From NCBI GenBank assembly GCA_025093985.1, contig JACAAK010000009.1:558001-622000 (forward strand): a DNA stretch of 64,000 nt, in the 5' to 3' direction. The translations under genes were made by a program, and so were the position numbers. The notes beneath the pieces were generated by a model. That model was not told the origin of the DNA. It saw only the letters and a program-made list of their open reading frames with translations, and did no database searches. This document shows positions 35,343 to 45,838 of the stretch, piece by piece. The DNA comes from Calvatia gigantea. Lineage: Eukaryota > Basidiomycota > Agaricomycetes > Agaricales > Lycoperdaceae. Each line of letters begins with the position of its first letter. The stretch's first letter is position 1.

Positions 35343-37812
35343 CTAGTTCGTGTATTGGTTCATGAACCGGCGACGGGAACGGTGTGTGCGGGCAAGCTTC
35401 TCCAGAGCAAACACGGGGGCACGGACATCGACCGCTTCCCGGGGTTCTCTAATCTCTAGATCTTCCACGGAGAGACTGCGTTTGGCACGTTTACGCTTGG
35501 CGGGACAGTGACCCTTTCCGCCCGGCGACGAAGACACGCCAGTAGGCGAAGATGCAGCAGAAGTCGAAGGTCCGGGCTTCGCGGTAGGGGAGGCTGTTGC
35601 AGTAGGAGAACCCGCAGCTCCATTGTTGACATTAGGGAAGGCAATGCTGGGGATCGAGATAGAAGGTATAGAGAAGGTGGGGAAGGTTATCCCAGTGCTC
35701 GTCGTGGCGTGTACGGAGGAAGTAGTTGATGAAGGCGGCGCATGGGCGGTCGAAGTGGATGGGGTCTGAACGGTTGAAGCCGGAGCTGCAGACGTCGAGG
35801 ACGCAGGTGATGAAGGAGCAGCTTGAGAAGCGCTTGCAGACGAGGGTGGAGGGTCAGATGAAGGGGCGGATGCGACCGGTGTGGATGCTGGTGACGAGCC
35901 TCCATTAACGATCGCGCCCGTTTGGGTGGGTTGATCACCAGTGTAGGCGTACACAGGAGAAATCAATTGGGGATTGGTGTTGTCGGGGTAGACGGTGGCT
36001 TGCCTCCCCTCCGGCTGGACGGGGTTGTTTCCGGGAAGTTTCGAAAGGGTTCCAGTCGCTGATAATGCGCGTTGTTAATCAATCTCGGCCAAACCTTATT
36101 AACGCTTGATTGATACACGTACTTGCTTCATTGATTGATTTGGTGATACGACAATGTTGTCCATGGTTCAGATGGAAAATTCCTTGGTCCGCGCAACAAG
36201 TCGGCTGGGAAGATGGATCAGAAAATTTTGAAGAAGAGGAGGGAGAAAGGCAACCAACATCACCATAGATGTTGCAATGACAATTATCAACGGCCTTCTG
36301 GAGAACACCCTTATCCCAACCGTTGATGAAATCTATTATACAGTGATAATTAGTTTCAGTTTACGCAAGATGAATGGAAATATCCAGACCTCCATGGTAA
36401 CCATACCCAGTAGGATCACCATGAGCAAAACTGCGGCCAGGTTTAGAGAGAATCATGAAAATAGGGTGTTGTTCACGCACACGAATGGCTGCGATGGATT
36501 CATAGCTTGGGACCTCATTTGCTCGAAATCATTGGTCGCCCAATACACCTGGTTTTGGAGTGTAAGACACAGAAAACGGACAGGAAGTCGCATGGCTTAC
36601 TTCCATAAAGATACGGGGAAGAGTCACGGGAAATTTGGGGTCATTACAAGTGCCCGAGTCAGGGCCTCCGGAAAGGAATGCTACATGGGATTTGTGGTCC
36701 GGGGAATCCAAGTTCTGTATCCTATCAGGAGGTGTCATTGGCTTTAGGTGGTGCAGATTTTACCTTGCCGTCCCAGCAACTTGGGAAGTTCTGTGTTTAA
36801 CATGTTAGCACAAATTGTCACCTTTTTTAAAAGAAGAAGTAGCCCACAATTTGGGCGCGGACTCCAGAGGGACATGACTTCGCGGGGAGAGAATCATGGC
36901 GTGTAGTGACGCCATTGAAATCCAAGCATAAGAAGGTTATAGCTTGTTGCGCATAGCTGTTTGGGTTGTAGGTGCGAAGGGTAGGGTCGCCTAGAATTGA
37001 AAGATGAAAAACGCTCAGATTCAATGAGGATCAAGCCATACCGCTGAGCATCCGGAACTGTAACAGGATCGTTAGGATCGCTTCTGAAATACCTGTTTAA
37101 TGGACACTCACATTATCGGGAAAGGCCGTGGTTGTACCAGCCTTGTCACCGAACAAGTAGTCTGTAATAACAGTGGGTTAACCGTTATATGTTTTATCCA
37201 AGAGATTTCGGTTCCACGTACAACTGCACAAAAGAAGGAATGAGCGGACTCCAGGGTAGGATATGGATAAGAAATCTCACATGACGGCACCACCGTTAGC
37301 GCTTGTAAAATTGCCATTGGCCGACCTTGACAACGGGGTAAATATGATGAAAGCTTGCGAGACATGCTAAAGTCTCACTGGAAGTATAAATGCTGGCGCG
37401 AATGATTCTCCATCAAAGTCCGGCGAACGTAAGAGAGCGATGGAAACGTACTGGGACCCAATAGTTCGACTTATCCTCTGGAATTGGGACTGAGGTACAC
37501 TCGCTCTGGCGGAGTGAGTCCGTATCCGTAGAAAACCTAAAATTGCTGCCGCCAACCGCTAGCAGAATATTGAGGCGGGCAACATTTATGGGTACGGGAG
37601 AGATTTCGCACCTGAGTGCACGTGACTACCGACCCTTCCAGGGCTCACAATTGGGTCAATTCGTTCAGTGGTTATGAAGTCTGTGGACCGGGAAATTGTC
37701 AGAGGGCCTCGGGGAAAGGTAGATAAATAGTAGAAAATATACCTGCACCCATTAGCCAGTATGCCTGCGCTGAGGCCGCCAAGGCGAGGACAACCGATAA
37801 GGGGAAGCCCAT
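35343..37812 (-). CDS. Secreted DUF1996-domain protein with long Ser/Thr/Pro tail
   Basis: Exons are 37812-37743, 37680-37612, 37558-37452, 37366-37281, 37223-37222 (2 nt, see findings), 37161-37112, 37057-37042, 36990-36848, 36790-36764, 36714-36601, 36548-36481, 36430-36390, 36332-36123 and 36058-35343, for 572 residues. A signal peptide (MGFPLSVVLALAASAQA) precedes the DUF1996 domain. Family marks are ERIDPIVSPGRVGSHVHS, then FRMLSGDPTLRTYN, SCWDGKNLDSPDHKSHVAF, then GDPTGYGYHGDFINGWD and VLQKAVDNC. DUF1996 proteins are extracellular fungal proteins of unknown biochemistry. After the domain comes a ~180-residue Ser/Thr/Pro/Ala-rich, probably O-glycosylated linker. The C-terminus is basic and contains KRKRAKR, a possible Kex2-type processing site. 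Confidence 0.9.
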
Positions 37813-40255
37813 GACGATCAGAAGGGAGGAAAGTTAAAGGAGTGAAAAGTCTCAAGTGAGTGACAAGGATGGGGGGTGGGAGGAGTCTGAAGCTCCCAGA
37901 TATAAGGAACCCAGCGGGTGACGTGAAGAAGAAGAGAAAGCCAAACGGCGTACTTGGGCGCCCGTTCATTCGATCCAAGTGTTTGATAACTTTGTTCCTG
38001 TTTGGTGGGAATCTCTTAATTATAAGCCTTAGGAATCACATACATATGTCCGATTTCCCCTTGGCCACGATGTTGATTGTTTTTGACGTTTCGTAATGTT
38101 CTTGAATGTCGTGCTTGCGGGTTTAGAGCTGCTGGCAAAGAACAACGAAGCTGAGGACTACAGATAGGCAAAGTCCGAGCACGACCGCGGAATGATTGAG
38201 AAACTTCGCTCAGAACGCGAACTATGGGCGACAGCGTTCGTCTGTAGAAGCCGGAACGAAGATCGCGTGGACTATAACCCCGGAACGCACGTAGGGGGGG
38301 GGGGGGAGAATCGATGGAATGGCCCCACCGTCCCCCTCTGGCTGGTACAACAATTAAACTTCTTTGAACGTGGTGTGCGGGCTGCCTGTTTACAACTCCG
38401 ACCCAGCTCCCAAGCGCAGGCCGAGAAATTATCGCGGTATTGGTCCCAAGGAGCGTTCAACATTCTCAATATGCAATTTTGAAATAGACCCAACTGGAGA
38501 GTTATGGGACGTCGACATCAAGATCAGCAAGCAAAATTGGGTGGGAAATACTAGATCACATTGCTCTCTAACAAATCAGCCATCCCTCGGTGATATTCAC
38601 AGGCACCACAACTCTTGCGCTCTTGATGAACTCCATACAAGGCTGAAAAACATTCCACCCAACACTGTCTTCGTCGCGTAAATTATGCGGCACAACCAAA
38701 CTGTCTTCCCACATGCCGGTATCTCGATATTGGGTATCACCATGCGACTCCCAGGGACACCACCATTTTACCGCCTGTGGTATTTTGGGACGGGAATAAA
38801 ATTTCAAAAGTGATGCATTACGCACCTTTCATAATGCAATAGCCTTGTGCGACGTATCACCATCCCCTATCCTGCCGTTGAAAATAGAGCACGTTATAGG
38901 ACTTCCAGAGTTACCAAAAGAACTTTTAATCACCAACGAACGTTAATGAACTTCCCATGTACCCAGGAGTAAAATAGTCACCCCAACTTCCCGAACGATG
39001 CGACCAGAAAACTGAGGAACTCATTTATGGCATCAAGATATCTTCCAAATCATATAGTCGATTGAAACGCGGGCGTTCTCACATAGGCTCAAGAGTTTAT
39101 AGGTGTCGTGATGGAAAGAATACGCACGCAACACCATTTCACTCGGCTCTCATAATGGCATTACAGTAGCGTGGAACGACATGGGGTGGGACGGATTCCC
39201 CAATCAATAGGGACGCATGTACGTATTCATTGCTCGTGTAATCCCGCACAGATGTCCAGTCGAACGTCTAACTTCGCAAATTGTTTCCCTTATCCTGTCC
39301 CCCGGTCCTGTGGTGCTTTTGCCTCCCTTCAAAAATCCAGTCGGCACAGATGCTCCTTCTACCATTCAGTGAAATGGCAGTGGGTTCTCGAAGAACCGGA
39401 TACTCCAAAGGAAGCTAGATAATCAAAGTAAGAACCCAACAAAGTCTTCTGCATTCCTGCCGCCTGGTCCGATGAACACAGATAATCAAAATCATCCACA
39501 GAACCCGCTCCTGAGAGCGAGCCAAACCACCGATCTTCTAATGCAAGCAAAGGGCGAGTGAAGGCGGACCAATCTTAGTCAAGCCCAGCAGATTATATTG
39601 ATGAATTATCGTCCTAAAGATAAGACATCAAGGACAATTCACAGCGCTAATACGTACTGAGCGAAAGGACAGGCGAAGTTGAGCCTTCTTGTTGAGCCTA
39701 CATCATGCATCTGTTTCTTCTTCCAAAAATATGGAGGTACTCCACAAGAAAATGGGTGAAGTCGGGGCCAAAAACCCGGCCGAAAGCGGCCGGCCGTATC
39801 CCCCGGACGGTGGGTCGACGCGGTCACCAGTGTTCCTCTCAGTGCCGACAACACATAGAAAGTGGAAATCAAGACCGACTAGCAATCTTTGTAGCGGTTT
39901 TGCGCCCCTGGCTTCGCGAAGTGATCCTGCCAGCCTTGAGGCTTGAAGGCGGGTGCCTTCAGTTGATGGCTATTCCAGTCGCTGATGTCAGAAAATAGAT
40001 CTGTATAGTATCCTGTCGAAATGCGCAGAACTATGGCACTTGGCACTGTTGGCAACATGATATTCGGAGAAACCGGATCAGCCAAATTAAATCAGGTGAT
40101 GTTTGAAAAGTAGAGCGTGCTTGTCTGCTACGTGGTATTTGGCCGGGCGCAGAGTACCAAAAATGCACAGCCTAGGGCACAGAGGAGTACTATAAAGGTC
40201 GAAGGAGAGGATCTGTGCTAAAAATGCAACCTCCCGACGTCTCCTGATCAGAGGT
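37813..40255. other. 2.4 kb intergenic region
   Basis: No gene was found between the divergent DUF1996 (-) and DUF6593 (+) genes. The interval includes a 13-base G homopolymer at 38294-38306. Short ORFs on both strands lack splice partners or signatures. One GC-rich patch (about 39770-39840) yields overlapping Arg/Gly-rich frames on both strands, a composition effect. Confidence 0.5.
38294..38306 (+). repeat. Poly-G tract (13 G)
   Basis: Thirteen consecutive guanines lie in a gene-free interval. Such runs are prone to length error in sequencing and can form G-quadruplex-like structures only with neighbouring G runs, which are absent here. Confidence 0.9.
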
Positions 40256-40940
40256 ATGGATCTCGCGAATGACTCACAGGCCACGCTTGTCAACGTAACC
40301 GTTGAACTACCCCTCGTTCTCATTCTCAACCGAGATGACGTGCGAAATACCGTGATGCGGCGACGGGATGGGAGAGAGGAGGTCTTGTATAGAACCGAGT
40401 CTGACAAATCAAACTCAAAGATTTCGCTTTATGGTCAACGCTCGGATATCCTGATTGCAGCTATCGAAACGAAGGAGTTCTTTGGTTTCGATAAGATTGC
40501 TTTTAGGGGAGAAAAGAGACGAAAGATCAAGGATTGGATAGCTGGTTATGGTGTATTTCAGACTTTGTAAGATATGGCACAAATATTCGCAATTGAACAT
40601 GTAACTCACCTTGGGTCTTTGCAGTCCTAAATCATTCGAAAATGACGGGAAACGGTATTACTGGAGAAGAGATCTTACGGGACGGCTCGCTGTAGGTTCT
40701 TCATCGTCCAAGGTGCCGACGCGCTGACCGGAGAAATCTTTGATTTAAAAGCTGTTCAGCGGCCGCAAATCTGTGAACCCCATAGCCTGGTACGAAAGAC
40801 CGAAAATTCGGATAGTAAACGGGAATTTCAAAGAGTTCCCGGCATTCCTGGCGATGGAGGGAGAAGCGCTGCAAATCCAGGACCTTGTCGTCTTAAGTTT
40901 CTTGGTCGTCGAGAACCAGGTGAGAAAAAGAGGCGAGTGA
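40256..40940 (+). CDS. DUF6593-domain protein
   Basis: Three exons (40256-40566, 40625-40691, 40752-40940) encode 188 residues, essentially one DUF6593 domain. This is a small beta-rich domain greatly expanded in Agaricomycetes and of unknown function. Typical elements are LPLVLILNRDDVRNTVM, then REEVLYRTESDKSNSKISLY, then FENDGKRYYWRRD and NPIAWYERPKIRIVNG. The closing IQDLVVLSFLVVENQVRKR helix/strand ends just before the stop. There is no signal peptide or membrane segment, so it is probably intracellular. The stop lies 288 bp before GET4 on the same strand. Confidence 0.88.
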
Positions 40941-41228
40941 GGTTATGGAGAAAGAGCCAGAACATGAATCCCGGTTGGGGAAGGGAGTTCGTAGGAGAGA
41001 ATATGTCATCGCATATTTCATTCAGGGGAGCGCCCAGAGGAGCACAACTGGAGAGCTTGGACACGGCGGAGCCTATGGGGGGGAGGAAATGCCGATCTAA
41101 TTCAATCTCCGAACCAAAGTCCCCCACCAAAATCCGATCTCCGATTACCCACAAACCTTGATATCAACTTAGACGCTCAAACTGTATCATTACCACATCT
41201 TTATATCACACTTCGCAACACTTTTATC

Positions 41229-42482
41229 ATGTCAGCCCGGGCCTTAAATTCGATTCTACCACAAGTAGAAAAATCTCCGTACGAGGCCCACCAGAAAGCA
41301 AGAACTTTTGCCTCACGATATGTAAAATCGGGTCACTATGATACTGCCATCGATGTTCTCTTCCAAAGTGCCCGTGAGCTCCTGAAGACTGGACAGGCTG
41401 GGAGCGGCGTAGATCTGGCAATATTCATGTTAGAAGTGTACGACACAAAGGAAGAAGAAGTGAATGAAGAAAGTAGAGGTCTGTGGTCCGTGTTTCCATG
41501 TCTCCTCGTTATTGAGCCTGGAGTTTGGTCTAGGCAGGCTAACACAATTGCTTGCCCTTACTGGTGCTGAGGGAACATGGAGGAAGACCCTGTTAGATAG
41601 AGCTATCGCGTGAGCCCTTACTTTATTTTCAGAGACCAACTGCTTATTTCCGAACAGGTGGTCGTCGAAAAATGGTCCCTGCCCATCCGGCGACCCCGCT
41701 CTACAATATTATATTGGTGAATTATTATATAAAGGTGGGTCCATCATGCCTCAACGGAGCATCCGAACTGACGATCAGGTACAGATGGTGATTTCGTTGG
41801 TGCTGAACCTCATTTCCTGGCATCTGGTGAAAGAGATAGTGCTCGACTACTGGCAGAGATGTTCCTAGAATGGTCAGCGGGCGAAACGCCAGGGATCTTT
41901 GCGCTCAGAGCCACATTCCCGTATGTCTATTCCGAATTTCCATTTGGCCTTTTACTCATCCTGTACGTTCAGCTATCTACTTAACGGCAACATCCTTGCA
42001 GCTCGCACATTTCTTAAGCACTTCATATCGGGCCTTCCCAAGTCATACATAACTTCGCCCTCGAAAGTGATACCAGTTGGGGATAATGATGAAATAACAT
42101 TCACGTCGGATTCCCTCGTCAACTTTTCTCAGCTAGCCGTTGTAACGTGTCAGCGAGCAAATGGCGACCAAAATAAGGTTGCTCGAGAAAGCTGGGTGCG
42201 ACTGTGTGGTACATACATGAGCCAAGGCGGTCCACTTGCCGCCCCGGAAATTCGAAAAGTAGGGATTTCTGTTAAAATGTGATCTACGGACCTCATCTGA
42301 ACACTGCTTAGGTATTAAACGAGATTGCGACTCTTTATTTTGCTATCCCTCCGCCTCGCGGTCAACCAGCCAATCCCCTTGGTGACATGTTTTCTTCCCT
42401 TTTCGGTGGATCTGCTCCAGGTCAGCCGACGCGGCGCACCCTCCAGCCAGCGAACACTACATCCTCTCCTGGATTGGATTGA
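41229..42482 (+). CDS. GET4: GET complex subunit Get4 homologue
   Basis: Six exons (41229-41478, 41534-41609, 41658-41734, 41785-41920, 41973-42258, 42312-42482) encode 331 residues, the usual Get4 length. Get4 is an alpha-solenoid that, with Get5, bridges Sgt2 to the Get3 ATPase and hands tail-anchored membrane proteins to the targeting pathway. Diagnostic segments are YEAHQKARTFASRYVKSGHY, then GRLTQLLALTGAEGTWRKTL, then GPCPSGDPALQYYIGELLYK. They continue with RTFLKHFISGLP, SLVNFSQLAVVTCQRA and SWVRLCGTYMSQGGPLAAPE. The C-terminal AIPPPRG..MFSSLFGG stretch is also family-typical. All splice phases agree. It converges on the carboxylesterase gene, 177 bp away. Confidence 0.95.
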
Positions 42483-42659
42483 ATGACCGCCTTGAATTTG
42501 AGTCGAACCCCTGTACGAGTAGAGCAAACTAATTTTGGGGACAGAAAAATAATAAATTTTTTGAAAAATTCCCCAACGGTATCCAAGATGTAACGAACTG
42601 AACCACACGTCTGACAGGATGACAACGCTCAAACTTACTTTCGCCAAACCATCCACCGC

Positions 42660-45027
42660 TCACAAGGGGTGAGCCAAGCTGACGTTAGTTATGAAATCAA
42701 TTCCTTCCCCCCTAAAGGTATCCTGCGTAATGGTACTAGGAATGACACCATCCCAAAAAGTGAGCATCCGTGGGCTTTGGGTTGTGTACTTTGGCCAAGG
42801 AACCAATCCCAGGCCATTCGGATCGAGATGAACGACAAAATTAATGAGATAGTTGGTCAGTTCTTCGCCCCCGTATATGTTAAACAAGTCAGAAACATGC
42901 GACTAAAACAGCAGTTTGTACGGTTGTCAAGCAGTGAGCACATGGGACGTACCGCGCCAACGAAAGGTAAAGTCTTGAATCGTTTGCTCACTGATAAAGA
43001 TATTAGTTGGGTGGTTACCAGAGACTAAGTCACACCTACAATAAACCCAGATGTTTTGTTTTCCAGAACAATTTTTGAGGAAGAAACGGCGAGAGGCTTG
43101 GAAAACTGCGTCTCCTTGGAACGATGCTAGTCTCTTGTACTGCGTCGTAAGTGCGTCGGTGAAGCCAGTATCGTAGGGTGAGCCTTGTGTGACATCTGAA
43201 GTATACAGGGTTGCGAGGTGGTCGATGTCTGTACTCGGCACCCCTTGCCAGTAAGTGCCTTGAAGGTAACCTCTGAATTCTGTCTCCGTCCTGCAATTTT
43301 TGAAAGTGAGGAGACACAGCAGGCAGTTAGTTTGGGCAGACTGACGTCACATTGAGTGTCGAGAACGAGAACAGGGTTCCCTCATCGTCACAATCCCCTT
43401 GAGGTAGTGAGTCAATACCTGAGGATGCTGTTGGGCCATTATGACATGCCTGAGACGAACGGGATATTTGCGACGACGCCTTGCTGGATGAGTTTTTGCG
43501 GGCTATCAGTTATAAAAGTTCCGTCAGCTCGGGGAGGCCAGGCCAAGCGCAAAGACTGTGACAAATTTAATATTACAGTAGCATTGTCATCGAACGGCTG
43601 ATACCTGATAGTCGAAAATACCTGGTGACTTGTCGATTGCGGCCTTTAGGGTATTGTATGGTAAGCTACGTAAACAGCCAAGCGTATCAGAGGCTCCAGA
43701 GCAACCAGTTTCTGCAACGATCGTATCGTATAGCGCTTGTCCATTGGTGATATCACCGACAGGCAACGGCGATCCAGATTGCATAAATGCAGCGCGGAAA
43801 AGTCCTTCCGTGTTGCCACTGTTGGCGAGCATGTGGAGAGAAACAGATATGGCTCCGGCGGACTCGCCCCATCTGAGGACAGATGAACAACAGAACAAGA
43901 AATAGGTTTTAGAGGGCGAAAGCTTACATGGTGACTCTGGTGGGATCTCCGCCAAAGGCTCCGATGTATTTTTGGACCCATCGTAACGCCTGCCTTTCTG
44001 GGTTTCATTGATGAGGGTACGAATAATAATTTGAATGCTCTTACGGTCTTGAAGGCCGAGATTACCGACACCAGCGGCCTTCACCTCCTTACTAGCCAAA
44101 AATCCGAAGCCTGCCGACGTCTCAGTTAGGGTTCTTGAAATTGTCACAAAGCCGTACCTGCTAATCTGTGAAAATTTAGGCCCAAAATTAAATCCCAAGT
44201 TAAGAATAAGCACGTACCTGTAATTCATACTGACGTAGATAATAGGCGTTCCCAAAGCGATCGACTGAGTAACGATCAAGCTGCCGTCGTATCTATGGCG
44301 AGTGTGAGGGAAAGGATATTAAACATGTGAAAACCGTTTGTCATTACAATGGAAACGACGCAGTTCCCCGTTCCCACCCCCCTATAATGCGCGGTAAGAT
44401 GAATGGAAGTTTTTGTCCCACTGGAAGACGAACCGCCGTAAACCCACTTCGAACACCGAGATCAGCTAAAGGGGTCATGGAGTGCGGAGAAAAGGGGAAC
44501 TCACCACAACGACTGGTAGCTTGGAGCTAGGAATTGCGGTTGCCGGTTTGATAACATTGATGGTCAGACCTTAAATTTCAAAAAGCTCGAGTGGTGAAGC
44601 TTCTGGGAACTGAAAAATAGTGGATCACGTACAATCCTCACTATCGGGGAAGATTGCGTTGATACCAGCGTTGACAAGGAAGTTGATAGTCTGCGAGGGC
44701 AGACTAGGTGGAAGCGGTAAATTAGTATTTTGTTGGGGGCATGCTGGGCCGAAAGCCGTAGCCAGATGACTTCCGGTGTACGGTTGTATGGGCTGCGGTA
44801 AGCGATAGCGAAGGTCCCCGAGCCTAGCCACTCTCTTGTTAATTCTTGTTCTCAGGAAGGAATATTACTTACGGAGGTTGGGCAAAAGGTATTCCAAGAA
44901 ATTGCGAAACGGCGCCGAAGGCCAAACCAGTAAATGTCCCGCTATCGAGAGTGACGGTCGGCCCCAGAAGAGGTTCGGCCAGTACGAGATTCTTGCAGAG
45001 CAGAGAGAACAAGATCCAAGATTTCAT
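42660..45027 (-). CDS. Secreted type B carboxylesterase / lipase
   Basis: Exons are 45027-44873, 44823-44633, 44569-44505, one unresolved exon near 44447-44430, then 44292-44218, 44165-44158 (8 nt), 44110-44045, 43997-43928, 43872-43605, 43555-43450, 43397-43346, 43290-43040, 42990-42953 and 42902-42660. A signal peptide (MKSWILFSLLCKNLVLA) opens the protein. The alpha/beta-hydrolase triad is visible: Ser in WGESAGAISVSLHM, Glu in CDDEGTLFSFS, His in GASHVSDLFNIYGG. Other marks are PFAQPPLGDLRYRLPQPIQP, then AFGPACPQ and ALRWVQKYIGAFGGDPTRV. The oxyanion-hole segment normally reads GGGF; here only WVYGG is found, with a frame break just after it (see findings). One intron (43449-43398) begins with GC. 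By family it hydrolyses ester bonds of extracellular lipids or sterol esters. Confidence 0.88.
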
Positions 45028-45239
45028 AGCGGAAAAAGACCGAAACCAGTGAAGGTTGAGCGTCGAGCCACCAAGCGACTTTCGTGGTGGGCCATTTGTA
45101 CCCAAAGTGTGGTATGAATAGACTAGATAGCTTGTCACGAGGAGGTCGACCATATGCTTCGTGGTCTTCTTTTATATTTGCTCTTCGTGACTCTGTGAAT
45201 TCTGCGAGAGAAACAGAAGTCGGAATGATAGTAGCCGCG

Positions 45240-45838
45240 TCGGCCTTGTCACTGTTGTTTGATGAAATGTGGCAGCAGGATTCGGGTACGTCGAGCCTGT
45301 CCTACATACGACGACTTGGGGACTCCAGCTGAGGAAGTCTTGATACCAAGAATACCAAACATAGTTCCCATGAGGGCGTTCAGGTCATATAGATATCCTA
45401 GAAACTGTGGAAAGCTGAGATTTGAGAAGCACAAACCCATCAGTCCGGCATCACCAAGTCGCCAGAGCGCCTCAGGCTAGGGCAAAGCACAGAACAAGTT
45501 AACAACACAGATAAATAATACCGTGCCGCATTTGTTGGCAGGCAACGTTGACGTTGGGCACTTCCATTCCGGATAATATTGCAGACTCTTGGACAAGTTG
45601 TTCGGGTGTTCTCGTTTGGCTGACCCCGCATGTCTTGGGGGCTGGTACTACTTGCTATCATCGAACGATGTTGTGGTTGAGGACCGCATGTGTTCTTCCG
45701 TCGCTGAGTGTGTCCCCCGCCCAGATCGGAGGTACAAACTCGTGCGATAAAAGCTCCAGCCCGCACAAGGCATACACGATCAATTCACCCATTGGCTCCC
45801 ACTCTCTAACAAATCTGTCCAATCTCGAGTACTGACCA
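45240..45838 (-). CDS. Possible uncharacterised gene upstream of the carboxylesterase
   Basis: Minus-strand frames here look protein-like: FYRTSLYLRSGRGTHSATEE, then LQYYPEWKCPTSTLPANKCG. If an intron from about 45521 to 45480 is removed, PEALWRLGDAGLMGLCFSNL follows. The start would be near 45838, sharing the CATG with the divergent MuiA-like gene. I cannot produce one uninterrupted model and recognise no family. It could be a real short gene with atypical splicing, a decayed gene, or chance. Confidence 0.25.

Noticed and set aside
36277..36747. 156-codon plus ORF
   Set aside because: Antisense shadow of DUF1996 exons, which carry the conserved residues.
30590..37812. Terpene biosynthetic gene cluster
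   Set aside because: Neighbours of the terpene synthase are a RING-like and a DUF1996 gene; no P450, transferase, oxidoreductase or pathway regulator adjoins it.
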